A stretch of 64,000 bases of DNA. Source: Pachyseris speciosa (Eukaryota > Cnidaria > Anthozoa > Scleractinia > Pachyseridae). The notes beneath the pieces are model-generated. The model was not told the origin of the DNA. It saw only the letters and a program-made list of their open reading frames with translations, and made no database searches. The position numbers and the translations under genes were made by a program. The number at the start of each line of letters is the position of its first letter. Within the stretch, counting starts at the first letter, position 1. Positions 9,320 to 22,313 of the stretch are shown here, piece after piece. The DNA lies in NCBI GenBank assembly GCA_016490735.1, contig JAEMWC010000102.1, positions 1,135,001 through 1,199,000 of the forward strand. The letters are read 5' to 3'.

Positions 9320-10740
9320 TGTTCATAAAGGTTCATAAAGGTTTATTAAAAGTAAAATGAATAGATATATTACAATTTAGAGTGACCTACAGGTAGCTTA
9401 GCTAATCGTGGCAGGCCAGTCTATTGAAACAGAGGCAATTATATTACAGTACAGGATTAAAAAAGAGAAAAAAAAAAGATAAGTGTATTTAAGCGAGATT
9501 GAACAAACAAACAAAAACAAATAACAACAACAACAACAACAACAAAAAACAAAATAAAAGAGAGAGGAAGAGCTTGAGATACTAAGATAATAAAAGTACT
9601 TGCAATTGTGTCTTCTCTAATGATTCTTTAGATCAAAATATTATTTTATCGATTTCAATGTAGCTTTCTTCAGTTTTCGAGATGTCAAATAGTACTCTTT
9701 TCATTTCTTTCTTAAAACTATTTTTTGGCAACTTTTTTTTTCTTTCAGGTATCCCATTCCACACTTTTGCTCCAACAAGTGAAAAAGAGTACCTTTGTCG
9801 GTCGATTTTTAATAAAAAAGTTCTGAGAGGTTGACGAGCGGGTAGCATATTTGTGTATGCTAGAAGTTCTACAGAAAAGATTTAGAATATTTGGCGGTGC
9901 TTGTTTTGCATTTATATCATACATTAAGTTTTTGACCGCTTGGACATAAAGAAAACCTTAAGGTAAAACGTTAGTTTTGACAAATGAAGGGATAGCGTGC
10001 TCATTTCTGTCTGCAAAGTGAATTAAGCGTAGGGCGCGCTTCTGTAGAATAGTGAGTTTATTTAGATGTGTTTTAGAGGCGTGGCCCCATGAAATAAGTC
10101 CATAGGAGAGATAAGGTGTTAAAAGAGCATTATAGATATTTATAAGAACACAAAATGGTATATAATGTCTTATTTTACTTAACATTCCAACAGTTTTGCT
10201 TATCTTGGTTATAACAGAATCGATATGGTTCTTCCAGGAAAGGTTTTCATCGATAAGAACGCCTAAATACTCAATTCAGTCTTTGTATTCAAGGTTTACA
10301 TTTTTGCTTGAATCATGATCAAATATACAAATTTGGGGAATATTTTGGATTTTCTTTTGGTAGGGTCGGAAGATGACATAGTTAGATTTCTTAGTATTCA
10401 ATGTTAATTTATTAGAAGTTAGCCAATCGTTAAGTTTTTCTCTTTTTTTACAGTCACTTCTGATTTTTTCAGGTCTTTATCAACAAAAATAATACTGGTG
10501 TCATCGGCAAAAAGAAAGAACTTCAATTTGCTAGAATAATTACGGATATTATTTACGTAAAGTAGAAAAAGAAGGGGCCCTAATACAGAGCCCTGTGGTA
10601 CGCCGCATGTGCATGCGCACTTATCCGAGATGTGGGAGTTTGGGTGCGATCAGTCAAATAGGATTCAAACCAGTCATTGATAATTCCTGTCACACATCCT
10701 CTCGTATTTCTTGGCACAGTGAATTGAATATATTTTCATT
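9320..10740 (-). pseudogene. Decayed 5'-truncated LINE (CR1/Jockey-like) reverse transcriptase
   Basis: Read on the minus strand, the order is that of a reverse transcriptase: a CGVPQGSVLGPLLF block near 10.6 kb, the catalytic FADDTS near 10.52 kb, a YLGVLIDENLSWKNHI block near 10.25 kb, then the C-terminal SYGLISWGHASKTHLNKL segment (9958-10185) and a VWNGIP segment (9633-9848). Stops and frameshifts separate the blocks. The endonuclease part is missing. An AAC-rich microsatellite lies at 9523-9545 and a 10-bp tandem (TTCATAAAGG) near 9325, close to the presumed 3' end. Confidence 0.8.
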
Positions 10741-11728
10741 TTGTTAGCTTGAGAGATATTTCGCTTTTTTAAAGCTCAACTTTGTGATTGCAAGATGATT
10801 TGATCCAACTATGTTTGATCCGCGACCACAAATTTGGTACAAGGTAAAAAAAAATGATGGAAGCGCAAGCTAACTTAACTACTGCGTAGGATAGTAATGA
10901 CATGTGAGGCTTTAAGCGGGTTTTAGGCTTTAAGCGGGTTTCCAGGACAATCATGAGACCAGATGATGTAAGCAGGCGATTTTTGCTCAAAAATGTAATT
11001 TATTCAGTCTGGCAGCTTTACAAGCAAGAAATACGAAAATTCCCACATATCCGGCAAATGAAATGGAAGGACACTTGAAGCATTTATCGGGAAGTTTTCT
11101 GGATGCAATGAAATACATCTATTGAAACGGGAGTGACGTGTCGTCACAAATATTTCCCGGCCGCATTTTCCTGTTGTTTTCGTTTGACTAACAAAAGACA
11201 TGAGAGAGTTTCTGGCCTAAAAAATACAATAGATAGTGTCAATAATTGACGAACCTGCCAAAATTTCGACAAAAGCAAGACAAATTATCGTATTCAACGT
11301 GGTGTTTCTCAAAAAGCATACTTTTCCTCACATACAGCTTTTTCCATGCCCCGCGTGGTCAAATCTTAAGTTTTGAGATAACAAGGCCGCACTGCGAAAT
11401 TTAACTTTGCAATCGAGTTCTAAGCGTTCGAATTTTGCAGAAAACCATTTGAATTTTGTGCTTAAGAAGTTTTATCCAATGAGATGGCTTATTTTAACTT
11501 AAGTAACACATTTACTGAGGAGGGGCAGTAATTGCAGAAAGTGTCTGCATGGTGCTGTCTTATTGAAAAAGAAATACAAGATAAGTATGGCCAGTCAATT
11601 GGCCCTAGACCTAACTGGGGTAAGGCTATGTCTGTGGGGTGAGATGGCGTGAAGCAGAGCTGAACAAAACAGCCCATTGAGGAACCTCACAATATAACAA
11701 TCACACTGGGTTTTTCTTTTCATTTCAG

Positions 11729-14087
11729 ACAAGGGCAACGTTATTACAGTTAATGTGGGGGAGTGCAGAAAAGGACCTCTTGAGGTAAGACAGCTGATAA
11801 CATGTCTTCTTTTGATATTTTTGGGGTGTGGTACGGAGAACTCAGAGCTTGATACCCACACCTGTGAAAACTACCTTTGTCATCTCAAGGACAGTCTAAA
11901 AGGACATCTACCTTTGTCTTCTCATTTACAAATAAAGATAGATCTTTGTCCCATTGCTTCAATACCAAAGGTAGTGTTCTGCGATTTTTTATTTATTTTC
12001 TTGTTATTTCCAAAAGGGCATCTCCAGTTAATATGAAAAGCGACAAGCTTCTGGCGTCCCGTATTTCCAATCTCCTTCCGCTCCTTTCCCTTTTAGCTTG
12101 TATGTTTTGTTCTCCCAATGTAGGTCATATGATGTTACCCTAGACAACTGTTTCTTTGAAACGCTGAGACATAAACAAACGGTTGTATTGCGCTGAGACA
12201 TAAGCGAAACTGTGTATCGAAATGACCTGACTCCCCTGATAATTCACGTGCATATGTACGCATAATTTATGAAAAGACAAAAGGCAAATCCCCTTGGGAA
12301 GATCACAGGGTAAGCATTGGGAAAACAAAATCTACAAGCTTAAAAGGTCTATAGAGCCGGCTACGTTTCAGTAAAGCAATATCTGTTGATTGTTTGATTG
12401 TTTATCTTTCATTTACTGACATTAATTTGTATAGACATCTGCAGTTCCCGGACCCAGCACTGATTGTGTTGCACTCCGCAGCACAGAGGAGCGACACCTG
12501 TTGTTCTGCGGTTATTTTGTGATCAGTGCAGAGACCATCCAGAGTTGTCAGAAGGTACCGACCACTTGCCAGCGCCTATCACACTTTGTCACCTATTATT
12601 CGAGAATCACCTACAATAGAACCATTGACGTTGGTGCTTGCGGGGGAATGGTCCCAGAGAACATGACATGCAAGTCAGTAAGGAACCAAACGGAGGGCAT
12701 ATCCACTCCTAACGGTGAGGTGATACCCAGAAATTAGGTTGGCACAGTCATGGTACTCCTATGCCATTGCTAGTGGCTGTGCCTTTTTGTTATGGTAACA
12801 TAGGCGCGCATTCATAAAACAGGAAAATTAGGGGTTCCGTCTGTCAATCAAGCATACGGGAACGTGCATTTCTGCCTCTGTAAACGAATGCGTAACCTTT
12901 TTTAAACCATGGATCAGGGAGTTATGTAAGGTTTTTCGGGTTTTGGTTTTGAAGTAAACTTGGTCTGTCCACGCCTCAAGATGTAGTGTAAGTTTTGAAA
13001 GTACGAATCGCTTGTGTTCAGTGGCTTTTATTCCCTCGTGCCAAATTAATTCTTGCCTTTTTGAATGGCAAAAATGTCTTTCCAAGTGCTTCTTTTGATT
13101 TCGTCCACTTACTTTTTTTTTAAATGAGTAAATGCATACTTGGTACTTGATTGCTGTGGAGGAGGTTCACGGTATGAAGGAAAACAGAGAACCAAAAAAC
13201 TGTTTTAAAAAAGAAGACGAAAGAAAATAGGAGGGTGTAGAAAAACTATACACAATATACGATGTAAATCTCGCGTTTTGATTGGTCGAGTTTGCGAACG
13301 ACGTCATGAGCGGACAAAGTAAAAAAATCTATAAATAAGGCAAATAGATTCCACTTCATGATCAGCACGTGTGTATGTACTCTGGAAATGAACGGAGGAC
13401 GTGAAAACGTGGTAAGAACATCAGTCACTCCCCCCTCGAGTCCAAAGGATCGTTGCTTGACATCCCCCAAAAAAAAATGGCTGCGAAGAAGACTAATTGC
13501 CCCCCCCTCCCCACCCCCTTCGGCTCGTAATGTACTTCTGTTTCTTTTCGTTCTGACGTTATTTGTATACGCAATGAAAAAATGGAATCTATTTGTTAAA
13601 TAACAGATGATTTTGTTTCCGTGAAAGGAATCCGACTCATTCCAAAGATTGTGCAATGCGCGAGTGTGAAACCCTACTGCTACCGAGTGTCCAGCTTTGA
13701 GGCATTCCCTGAACAGCACACTGGTGTCCAAGGAAAAGTTGGAATAAGGACTAAGGTGGGCTTACATACATCATTGGAAACAATTACTGCACGAAGCTGA
13801 GCGGTAGTACCTGCACTCGGAGCCAACAGAGAGCTTAAGAAATAAACAACGGCAACGAGGACAAAAACGTCAGTTCAAAAGTTAACTCGGGCCCGCAAAA
13901 ATACAGTATTTAGCGCTAAACAAATGAAAAGACACGAAAAGAGCTAAGTCTGTCCTTCTTACATCGGACGCGGCATTGCGCTTGTGTTGGAGTCTATTTG
14001 TTTGCAGTGTATATCCATAGCCCCTTATCAACATATATCCCTTTAAAATTACAAAATTGCTTTACTACTCAACTGTTGATAACAACT

Positions 14088-14133
<46 letters not shown>

Positions 14134-17100
14134 CAACAACAACAACAACAACAACAGCAACAACAATAACACTTGTAAAAAAAATATAATAAAAGAAGAA
14201 GCAAAAGAGAAACGCAAAAAAGCAGGAGTCGAACCCCGGTCATGTGCATAAGTGGTGGTGACATGGACTACTACACCAGTACTTCCTTTCTGGTTGTAAC
14301 GTAAACTTCCGTGGTTAGACGCGACGAAATCCTCTAAACTCGTATCGCTAGGGGCTGTACGTATTCCTAACAGGGCCATACGCCTTTTTCCGGCAATGCT
14401 CTTGCTAATGCTACGTTCCTCATAGGGGCATTTTTTCAATAGTTTCACAATGAAAGCGCGCACGGGGCTGTACGGAAGTGAAGCGGTTTCTCTTTTTACT
14501 CGCCTTGGCGCTACCACATTTGTATTATTAAGTGTCTTTACTCTTATAGAAACGATTTACTTGAAAATGTGTGCACAACCACTGCCCAAAAATGAGAAAC
14601 TTCCACTTCCGGTTACAGACCATCGCTCAAAAACGGCTTTTCTTAAATTCCCTAAACAAAAAAGAAACAGAGCGTAAACCTTACTTCGGCGCCTTCGGCC
14701 CGAGTAATTATCCTGCGAAATTGCGTGGAATATCGCCTGATCCTTAGCCGGGCGAGGCCTTAGACCGTGGTGGCTAAAATAAAGCGATATTCCGCAAAAT
14801 TGAACAGGATAATTGTTTTCTTATTCAACACATTAATGAAAAAAATACACTTTTCTGCGTTTATTGCAAAAAAAAAAAAAAAAAGCTAGAAAAGCGGTCA
14901 TTTTTCTCCATGGCACACAAAACGAAGTACGCGCGACGAATATTGAGGGCGCTATGCCATATTTGGACATTGTCACAATATGTTGAATAATAATCCAACT
15001 TGTTAAACTCGTAAAATTTGAGCGAGACTATCCAGGAACTAAATGACTACGAGTGGCGTTAAAGTAAAGAAAAAGAAAGAAAAATTACTTCCTTTGTCAT
15101 TGCACGTTCACTTGAGGTTTTGAAGAGGACGGCACAGAAATGTACTAAAATGTAAAACGCATGTGAAAAGCGATTTTTTTTGCTCATTAAACCGAGTGCT
15201 TTATGGCGTTCTCGACGTCGTTGCTGTGGTCGTTGCTTAAGCTCCCTGTTGAAGTCTGTAAACTCATACATAAGTTTATATACTTGTAATTGGGTGGTCT
15301 GGTGTCGCTTTGTCGCTCGTTTACGACTTTGTCTCTCGGTTGTTTCGTTAGGAACAAATGTCACTGTTACAAAGAAAACAAAGATGAATGGGAAAGTGAA
15401 ATGTCCTTGTGGCAAACTAACGTGCTTTTTCTGCCAATTTCTGTCCGTTGTCGGTGTTTTGGGAGAAGATTGTCGCCTTTGTGGGAGCCATGTTGCTTGT
15501 ACCTCTTGGAAGGCCTCATGATTGCTATGCTCAAATATTATTCTATTCCTACGAAAGCGATTTTGCCATACTAACAAACATGGTGTGCCGCTTACCAAAC
15601 ACTCAGTTGAGACCCTCAATAAGCAAGGGGACCCGTATCACCCCAGGATTTGCTACGTACATTTGCTGTTTACGCTTCATATGAACTGCTACAAATCATT
15701 TCGAGAGGGAAGTTTTCACAAAAACAAATACCAAAACTCACCCGATAAAATTGAAACCTTTTCATACAAATTTGCAGTGGCGGATTAAGGGGTGGGATCG
15801 AGGGAGCCGCCTCACCTCCCCCCACCCCCACTTTACCCTGTAGTTTTTAAAAAAAGCTTCTGTAATCAACCAACTTTTAAGTGGTATCATGCATCAGGCG
15901 GTTTTATTTATTTCTTCGGCTCCCTCTTTCTTGTGACGTAACACAACGAAAACAAAGTATTCAAAGGAATAGCTTACAGCAAAACATGTACAATGGCTCA
16001 TAATACAAAGAAAACCTCGTGAGGTTATTACACAGAGGTAAGCCCCATATATGACACCCGGTGCGTATTAACCCACGGAGGCATGACAAGGAAAGATGAG
16101 CACTCCAGTTATGCCCTGTTTCCTGCCCCAACCGAACTTCCTACTGAATTATGTTTCTTTTTCCTCTAGTTGGTGGACATGGGTAGGTGTGTTAGCGAGG
16201 GAAAGTGTCCTGGACGAGATCGCAAAAAGTAAGTGGCGATAGATTTAAACAATTTTATTAATAAAAAAAAAAGAGTCCCATACATTTTTACACGTGCCTA
16301 CATTTAGCAAGTGAAGCTAGTCAATGCAGGCAGTATGATGATTTCTAAGTTCTCGTTAATTATCCTGTGGCAAAATCACTGAATGGTTGATTAGAGACGT
16401 TAGAATCTAATTTACAAAAGACATTCTGACGTGGATGGCGCCTATAGCAGTGATAAGATGTAATATAGAGACCGAGTGAAAGTGTGCCATTAGACTGAAG
16501 TGAAAAACAGATTCCTGTTTCAACCGAATTCAGCAGCAGGGTCCGGTTATTCGAAACTGCCGTTTAACGCTAACCCAGGATTAGGAGTTAACCGACGTTT
16601 TCATCCCGCTCGTTGAGAAGATCAGTTGTAAATCAAACTTTTCGCTAAAGTAAAGTTAAATTCCACTCAAAAGTTAAGGTTGAAAATCAAACTGGACTCA
16701 AATTTCATTTTAACTCGGGATTAGCTTAACGGTGCTTTCAACAGCTGGACTCAGAAGATCATTTTCAAGTTAACCATTAATTTCTGAAGATTGACAATTC
16801 CAAACAAGTCCCCCTGCTTCATTCTGAACGCCTTTAATGTTAGTCTACAAGTTTGCGAGTGAATAAGTTCACACACCCCCTTTTCGATCGAAAGCTCCCG
16901 CAATGTCATTGAAAACGGTCTGTTTCTTAAGCGAAGGGTAATATGCAAGCCTTGTTATCATGCCTTATCCTTATCCACGCCAAGTGGCGCATAGGCCCTC
17001 CTAGGAGGTTCCTATCCCACAGAGGCTCTTGGAGACAGGTGTTCAGTCCACCGCCCATCCTCCACCCAACCCTGAGGTGTGTGTGAGGTCCGGACCACAG

Positions 17101-18080
17101 CACCGGGAACTACGTTCCCTTTTCCCTACTATTTTTGATCACTGTATGGGTTCTTTTACTTCCCCTTCCAATTTTCCGTGTAGAGATAAAAGAGAAAAGG
17201 CCAACGGCTTAACGTCATTTCCCAATGACGTGATCACCTGATCATCTGATGCAGATGTTGAGCACACAGCTAGCATGATCTTACCCGTTATTGGTCCGGT
17301 CTGGGGTTTGAACTCGCGACCTCCCGATCAACAGTCCGGTGCCCTAACAACAGAAAAAACAGAAAACATTTTACCCTCTGATTTCCGTAGCCTAGTTAAA
17401 AACAAAAAATAGCCTCTAAATTATCGTTTCTCTCCAGTTTCACTCTCTATCTCTTCGCTCGCTTCAGGCTAGACTTTCTTTCCAAGGCCGCGCGCGTTTC
17501 TTAGGATAAATCCACCGGCGCATAATTACGGCAGTTGCCGTAGCGCAGCTGTTTGCTTTGCTGAACAGACCTTAGACGTTTATGCGTATGGCATTAGTTT
17601 GATAGTCAGTATAGAAATTATTGTCCGTGAGCTGAAGCACGGGGAATTAAACAACTTTGAGAATAAAAGGTACTGTTACACTGTGCAATGTTTAGTGCAA
17701 CTCTTTGCGCCATGCCTCGCAACGCCATTGCGAAACAAGTTCCACGAAACATTGTACCAAGTGTAAATACCTAGCAACGGCCAAAATCACTGCGAGACGA
17801 GTTGCGTGAACCGTTAGAAAGTAGAATTGAGTTCTACTTTCTGCCGAGCGGTTCGTGCAACTTATCTCGCATGGAGGCGTTGCGAGACAAGTTGCACGAA
17901 ACATTGTCCAATGTAACAACACGAATTTTCTTTTTCAGCAAACAATTATTGCCGGATTTCCTATTCCCGAAGCCCCCATCAAGTTGTACAGCCGAAACAT
18001 TCAAGCACCTTTCCTTTGTTACTTATGGAGGGCGTCAAGTGAACGTCTCTGCCATCGCCACGTGTGCCTGTCGCCCTTAA
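11729..18080 (+). CDS. Secreted-type cystine-knot repeat protein, 3' part of a multi-exon gene
   Basis: Five exons join in frame: 11729-11784, 12435-12714, 13607-13755 (or from 13628, same frame), 16170-16228 and 17939-18080. Each has a pyrimidine-rich AG acceptor; the first four end at GT donors and the phases agree. The TAA stop (18078-18080) overlaps an AATAAA at 18080-18085. The roughly 195-residue product shows a repeating pattern: C-x-R-[LV]-S-x-F, then V-[DN]-[VM]-G-x-C, then a Cys and V-x-x-I-x-x-C-x-C. Examples are NRTIDVGACGG and TKLVDMGRCV; the end is ATCACRP-stop. At least three tandem units are visible, the first partial. This resembles C-terminal cystine-knot folds of extracellular growth factors and antagonists; the family assignment is inference. 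N-glycosylation sequons (NRT, NMT, NQT) fit an extracellular protein. The 5' exons and signal peptide were not found. Introns hold a SINE (13.9 kb), a SINE (17 kb) and a MITE (17.7 kb). Confidence 0.7.
13885..14290 (-). mobile_element. tRNA-derived SINE, minus strand
   Basis: Read on the minus strand from about 14290, a tRNA-like head shows a box-A-like CTGGTGTAGTAGTCC and box B GGGGTTCGACTCC. An A-rich body and blocks shared with 2440-2763 follow. An AAC/AAT microsatellite sits inside. It lies in an intron of the cystine-knot gene. Confidence 0.55.
14089..14170. repeat. (AAT)n(AAC)n compound microsatellite
   Basis: About 13 AAT units pass directly into AAC units with one AGC interruption. 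Long low-complexity reading frames over it on both strands are artefacts. Confidence 0.95.
14705..14815. repeat. Imperfect inverted repeat, MITE-like
   Basis: AATTATCCTGCGAAATTGCG at the left is matched by ...GCAAAATTGAACAGGATAATT at the right, with a second matching pair GGAATATCGC/GCGATATTCC inside. Short foldback element within an intron. Confidence 0.6.
16960..17345 (-). mobile_element. tRNA-derived SINE, minus strand
   Basis: On the minus strand the head near 17345-17280 has GGTCGCGAGTTCAAACCCCA (box B) after a CCGGACTGTTGATCGGG anticodon-arm-like segment. The body follows, with a TGGGTTCTTTTAC-type core (plus-strand sense), and the 3' end has short ATAAGG repeats. The head's D-arm is damaged. 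Composition and layout are those of a tRNA SINE with a conserved central domain; I could not assign the superfamily. Confidence 0.55.
17674..17918. mobile_element. Foldback MITE next to the last exon
   Basis: Ends TGTTACACTGTGCAATGTTT and near-complement ...AACATTGTCCAATGTAACA are inverted. Inner blocks GCAACTC / GAGTTGC-like and AGAAAGTAGAA/TTCTACTTTCT also pair. It ends 20 bp before the last exon of the cystine-knot gene, so it sits where the branch point and pyrimidine tract would be. Confidence 0.65.
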
Positions 18081-18085
18081 ATAAA

Positions 18086-21000
18086 ATGGAAAAACCCGAT
18101 CTAAACTAAACGGTTTCCTGGAACCGTGTGCTTGTTGTTCAAGGCCACCAGGAGATGGCATGCTTTGTAGATGCGTAACTGTAACAATGCATTTCTGCTA
18201 GCCTTGAAAAATGCAGTAGCTGAATTCACAGAAACTGAATCTGCTCCTTAAAGGGACTATGTCGTGATGATTTCTATGGTTTGGTGGTCACATTAGAATC
18301 AAGTATCCTCAAGTACTACTTCCCATAATCCAAATGCTCCTGGAACATCAAAAGAAAGAACTCAAGCTCTATTCTTAAAGGGGAACGAAACCATAATCTG
18401 TATTTCGCTATTTTATCCACAACATAAGAGGCCGGAGAACTTGAAAGCAAGGCCCCAGGTTTTCAAATTGCAACTCATTTCAATCCGGCAAATTAAACTA
18501 TTAATTTGGGGTTTTTCCTTTCATCCAATATCTTTTTCAACTTTTCAAAGTAATATTAAAAACTATTGACATTTGACATAGCTTCTTTAAGGTAGAGCTG
18601 TTGAAAATTGAGTGTTGTAAAACCAATATTAACTAATTAGGCCTGTGACTTGAACATAGCTGTAAGCTCAAGAAAAAAAGCAAAGATTCACTGCTATATA
18701 AAACGTGTGTAGAGCCTACTCTCATGTTGAAACAAGTGTTGTTTAGCTTGCAATTATCAGTAAACGACAACGGCTTAAGGTTCCATCTTTGTAACACAGC
18801 GGGAGAAACTTAGTTTGGTAAGCCACAGATTTGGCAAAAAATTACTCATCTTGAGTTGTAAAACTGCAGTCAGAATGCATCTATACGTAGAACTTAATTT
18901 CACGTTATTTACTAGGGCTTTTATTACTCTTAGGATTGCTTCAAAATAGTCAGTATTTCTGTGTTTATTATAGAAGTGTAATCAGTAATAAGCCGAATTA
19001 TATTTTGTGTGTTTGCTATATACTCATCTTGGTCTGTTGATTCTAAGGTTGCTTCAAGCTATACAACCAGCTGCAAAAATACTTGATACACTGTACCTTA
19101 TCTGGGCTTTAATAATGTCTCCAAGATCTTGTACTCTCAGTCCCCTCCCACTCTTATCGAAGTTGCTAGCAGTGCAACTCCAGTCTTGAAACTTGGACGA
19201 AAAACATTGAATGAGGGAGAGGGAGGGGCTATGTGTTATACCTCACAGATTCCTTACGAGCAGTGATCTGAAGACCGAGGACGTAAGGTATCAACGTATG
19301 TAAAGTGACCGTGATTATATAGAGAACGTTAATGCAGGCGTGCGCCGAGGAAACCCCGAAAAGCTACTCAAGCAGTCAAAGGCCTGGTTTTCGAAATATG
19401 TTCAGAAATATAGTTGATCACCAATATCTTTCTCCAGATTGCCTAGAACCGAATGAAACTTTCCCTGCAGATAAATCTTTTTGTCCTTTCTTGTCTTAAA
19501 GTATAATTATGTATTAAACATACGTAAGTCAGCGAATTGGTGGCGGATTGTATATTTATAGATTAACCGTTTTCGATCCAAGTGGGTGCTATTTATTTCA
19601 CCAGATTTTGTGCAATAAATGGTCTGGGGCTCTTAACGTCTTCATATATGGAGTTATTATGAAAATATCTGCTGTCTTGAAATACTGGGGACCAGGCTTT
19701 AGAGTCACGTGATGCACCCGAGTGGCTGTTGTTTGTCGAGTGTGTGGAATCGCTTGACTGTGGTGCAATTGTCAGTTTTAGAGTGCTTTTCTGAGCCATT
19801 TTTCTCTGCAGAAGCCCTCATGCTGGCATCATTAAGCTAGAATGTGGGTAAAGGCAAGCCTTTGAAAGAAACCAGAGGTGAGAGGCGGTTTTATGTTGAT
19901 GGAGATGCCAAACACGCTCTGTTGTGATGATGGTGGCTCGATATGGAACCTGTCTCTCTTGTCTTTCTGCAAGTGGATTCCTGGACCTACCGAGGCAATG
20001 TGGGCTAGTTTTGACCGCTAAAAATACTCATCGATGCAACATTTTGCTGGTAGCACCGGGTGGCTCAGCACTTATCGAAAAACTATGAAATGAACTGAAG
20101 GAGAGTTCTATGCTCGCGGCGCGGTTGAAGTTCGTGGTTGAATTCTTTTCGGCCGTCAACAAGTCCAGTTAAGACACACAAGATTGGATCTCAGAAACGG
20201 GCTGAAACGTGGCAGGCAAAAAATGTGAGAGAAAAGTTTCATAGCAGATACTAAAGAGATAGCTTGAGGTTTGCTGTAAATGTAGAATTTTCATATTTGG
20301 GCAGTTTTTCTTATTAAAAAGTTGGCCACAAAAATATGTAAATTTTGGTGTTATTCTCTGGCCAAAAAACAAGCATTTTGGACTTTGCTGTTAAACGATC
20401 GGTGATATGCAGCGGAATTCTGGTATTGTAGTCATTATTTTTAGCCTACACAGTTGGTCCTAATCACACAATTATTATGACGTTCTGACAAATTTTAAAC
20501 AAGAAATAAACCATAAAAGGGAAGCAGTATTTATCGTCACATATGTGTGACGTTGGATGGAAAGAGTTAATAAATCAACGTTTCCAATGGAAATCCAACC
20601 TATCTAACTTTCTACGCTTGGAAGGATTGTTCACAAGTTTTAGTTAAATAAATGTTTTTTAATTATCAACAACCAAAGGTTGAATTCTGGGCCGAAAATT
20701 GACCTTTGTCCTTATGATTTTCTTTTGGTGAGAACGATGGACAGTCATTCCAAACGTGAGATGCTGGAAATAATTAACAGCATAAGAAAAGCGTTTTTAT
20801 TCGGTATTATATCTTACAACCGACCGTCACCTATAGTCCAGTCAATCTACGAGTTTTAGATGGTCCTGATCAAACAAATTGCAACATAATTTTTTTCACT
20901 GCCATCAGCAAACAAGGATGGTCTACTAAGTGATATACTAAAAATCCCCCAAAATCCGTTAAGGGGAACACGCCAAAATTTAGCATTTAAAATTGTGAAC

Positions 21001-21820
21001 TTTTTGCCACAGGAGACTCAACACATGTGCTCTCACACTTTTTAACGAGGAATTATTAATTTTATTGCTTGTCTAAGGTGATTCGATAATGACAAACTAA
21101 TTTTCCTGTATTTGTTTAGCTAAAGAAAATTAAAAATGGTCCTTTCAATAAGATAAAAACTGCAGGAAATTGGCCATAGGGTTACCAATTTTATTGTGAA
21201 TCACGGAAAAATCCTCTTTTTGTCGTTTTGGTGACTTGCTTGACAATCTTTCCTTCACTGGGAACATTCCGTGCGCAATACATGAACCAAACAAAACCGC
21301 TGACGATTTTAATGCTGTCACACATTTAATGCAGCACTTCAATCTCTGGCAATACTTGCACTGTCTTTAGGTCATGTTTTTGTGAAAAGGTAAGTGTTCT
21401 TTTCATTATAATTTATATATAATAAATATTACTCTTTTTAAAATTATAATGGCTGTGTTTTACAAGTATTAAACAGTTTTTTTCCGTGTTTATGATGTTT
21501 TTGTCTATGGAACTACAATCTGCTGAATGAAAACATGAACAGTAAGGTTACAAATGAACAAATAAACTCTATCAGACACACAGTGATTGTAATTACTGCT
21601 ATCCTATCAGACAGTATTTATCATCCAAAAGGCGGATGAAATTCATCATAACCAAGGGTTAATACTGTTTATAATTATTAAAAATTAATTATTATATCTC
21701 TACTATCTTAAGTCATCTAGCTTTGTGAATGAAAGAAATGACCTGTCGTTTTTTAAAGCCCTTTCACAATTTAAAAGAGCAGAAGACGAATCTGTTGTCA
21801 TGGCATTTCGAATTCTGTTT
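18086..21820. other. Unassigned AT-rich intergenic region
   Basis: No exon chain, RNA gene or classified repeat could be supported here. It contains scattered A/T runs and short ORFs without family signals. Old, unrecognised repeats may be present. Confidence 0.5.
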
Positions 21821-21830
21821 ATCAAGGAAT

Positions 21831-22153
21831 TAGCCTCCATCGCAGACGTCTTTGGACTCGTCACGCGTTCCTTGCCCACGAACGTCTGCTGAACTGAACT
21901 ACCACTTCCGTTCGCGGCGGTTAGCCAATCATAGTTCGTTTTCCAATTTTTTGAAAGTAGGACTTCGACCCCGGGATTATTTTCACAGACGATGCACGTG
22001 AATCGGGTGTCGATTTCCATTCTTACGCAGCTCGTTATTGGTTTCTTCAAAACAAAGGCTAACCGCCGACGAACGGAAGTGGCAGTTCAGTTCAGCAGAC
22101 GTTCGTGGGCAAGGAACGCGTGACGAGCCCAAAGACGTCTGCGAATGAGGCTA
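21831..22153. mobile_element. MITE with 9-bp target duplication
   Basis: TAGCCTCCATCGCAGACGTC at the left is inverted at the right end (...GACGTCTGCGAATGAGGCTA), and the arms extend about 90 bp. It is flanked by TCAAGGAAT at 21822-21830 and 22154-22162. A 9-bp duplication fits Mutator-like (MULE) elements. No transposase. Confidence 0.75.
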
Positions 22154-22313
22154 TCAAGGAATGAGCCACTAAAAAAAATTCGTTATTGATAGCACAGCCA
22201 TTATTATTAAGATTAGAGGCAGAATTTCAATGTGCCATTCATGCAAAGAAAAAGATGTTTAATTATACGAGGGTATACTCATTATTTTCTTAAAGCGAGG
22301 CTGTTTAAAGTGG

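Noticed and set aside
13246..13731. 161-codon minus-strand frame
   Set aside because: Antisense across an intron and the exon at 13607-13755 of the plus-strand gene.
14049..14517. Poly-Asn, poly-Leu and poly-Tyr frames
   Set aside because: Translations of the AAT/AAC microsatellite.
15059..15788. Overlapping open frames on both strands, up to 186 codons
   Set aside because: No domain, no splice context, and both strands are open at once; they lie in an intron of the cystine-knot gene.
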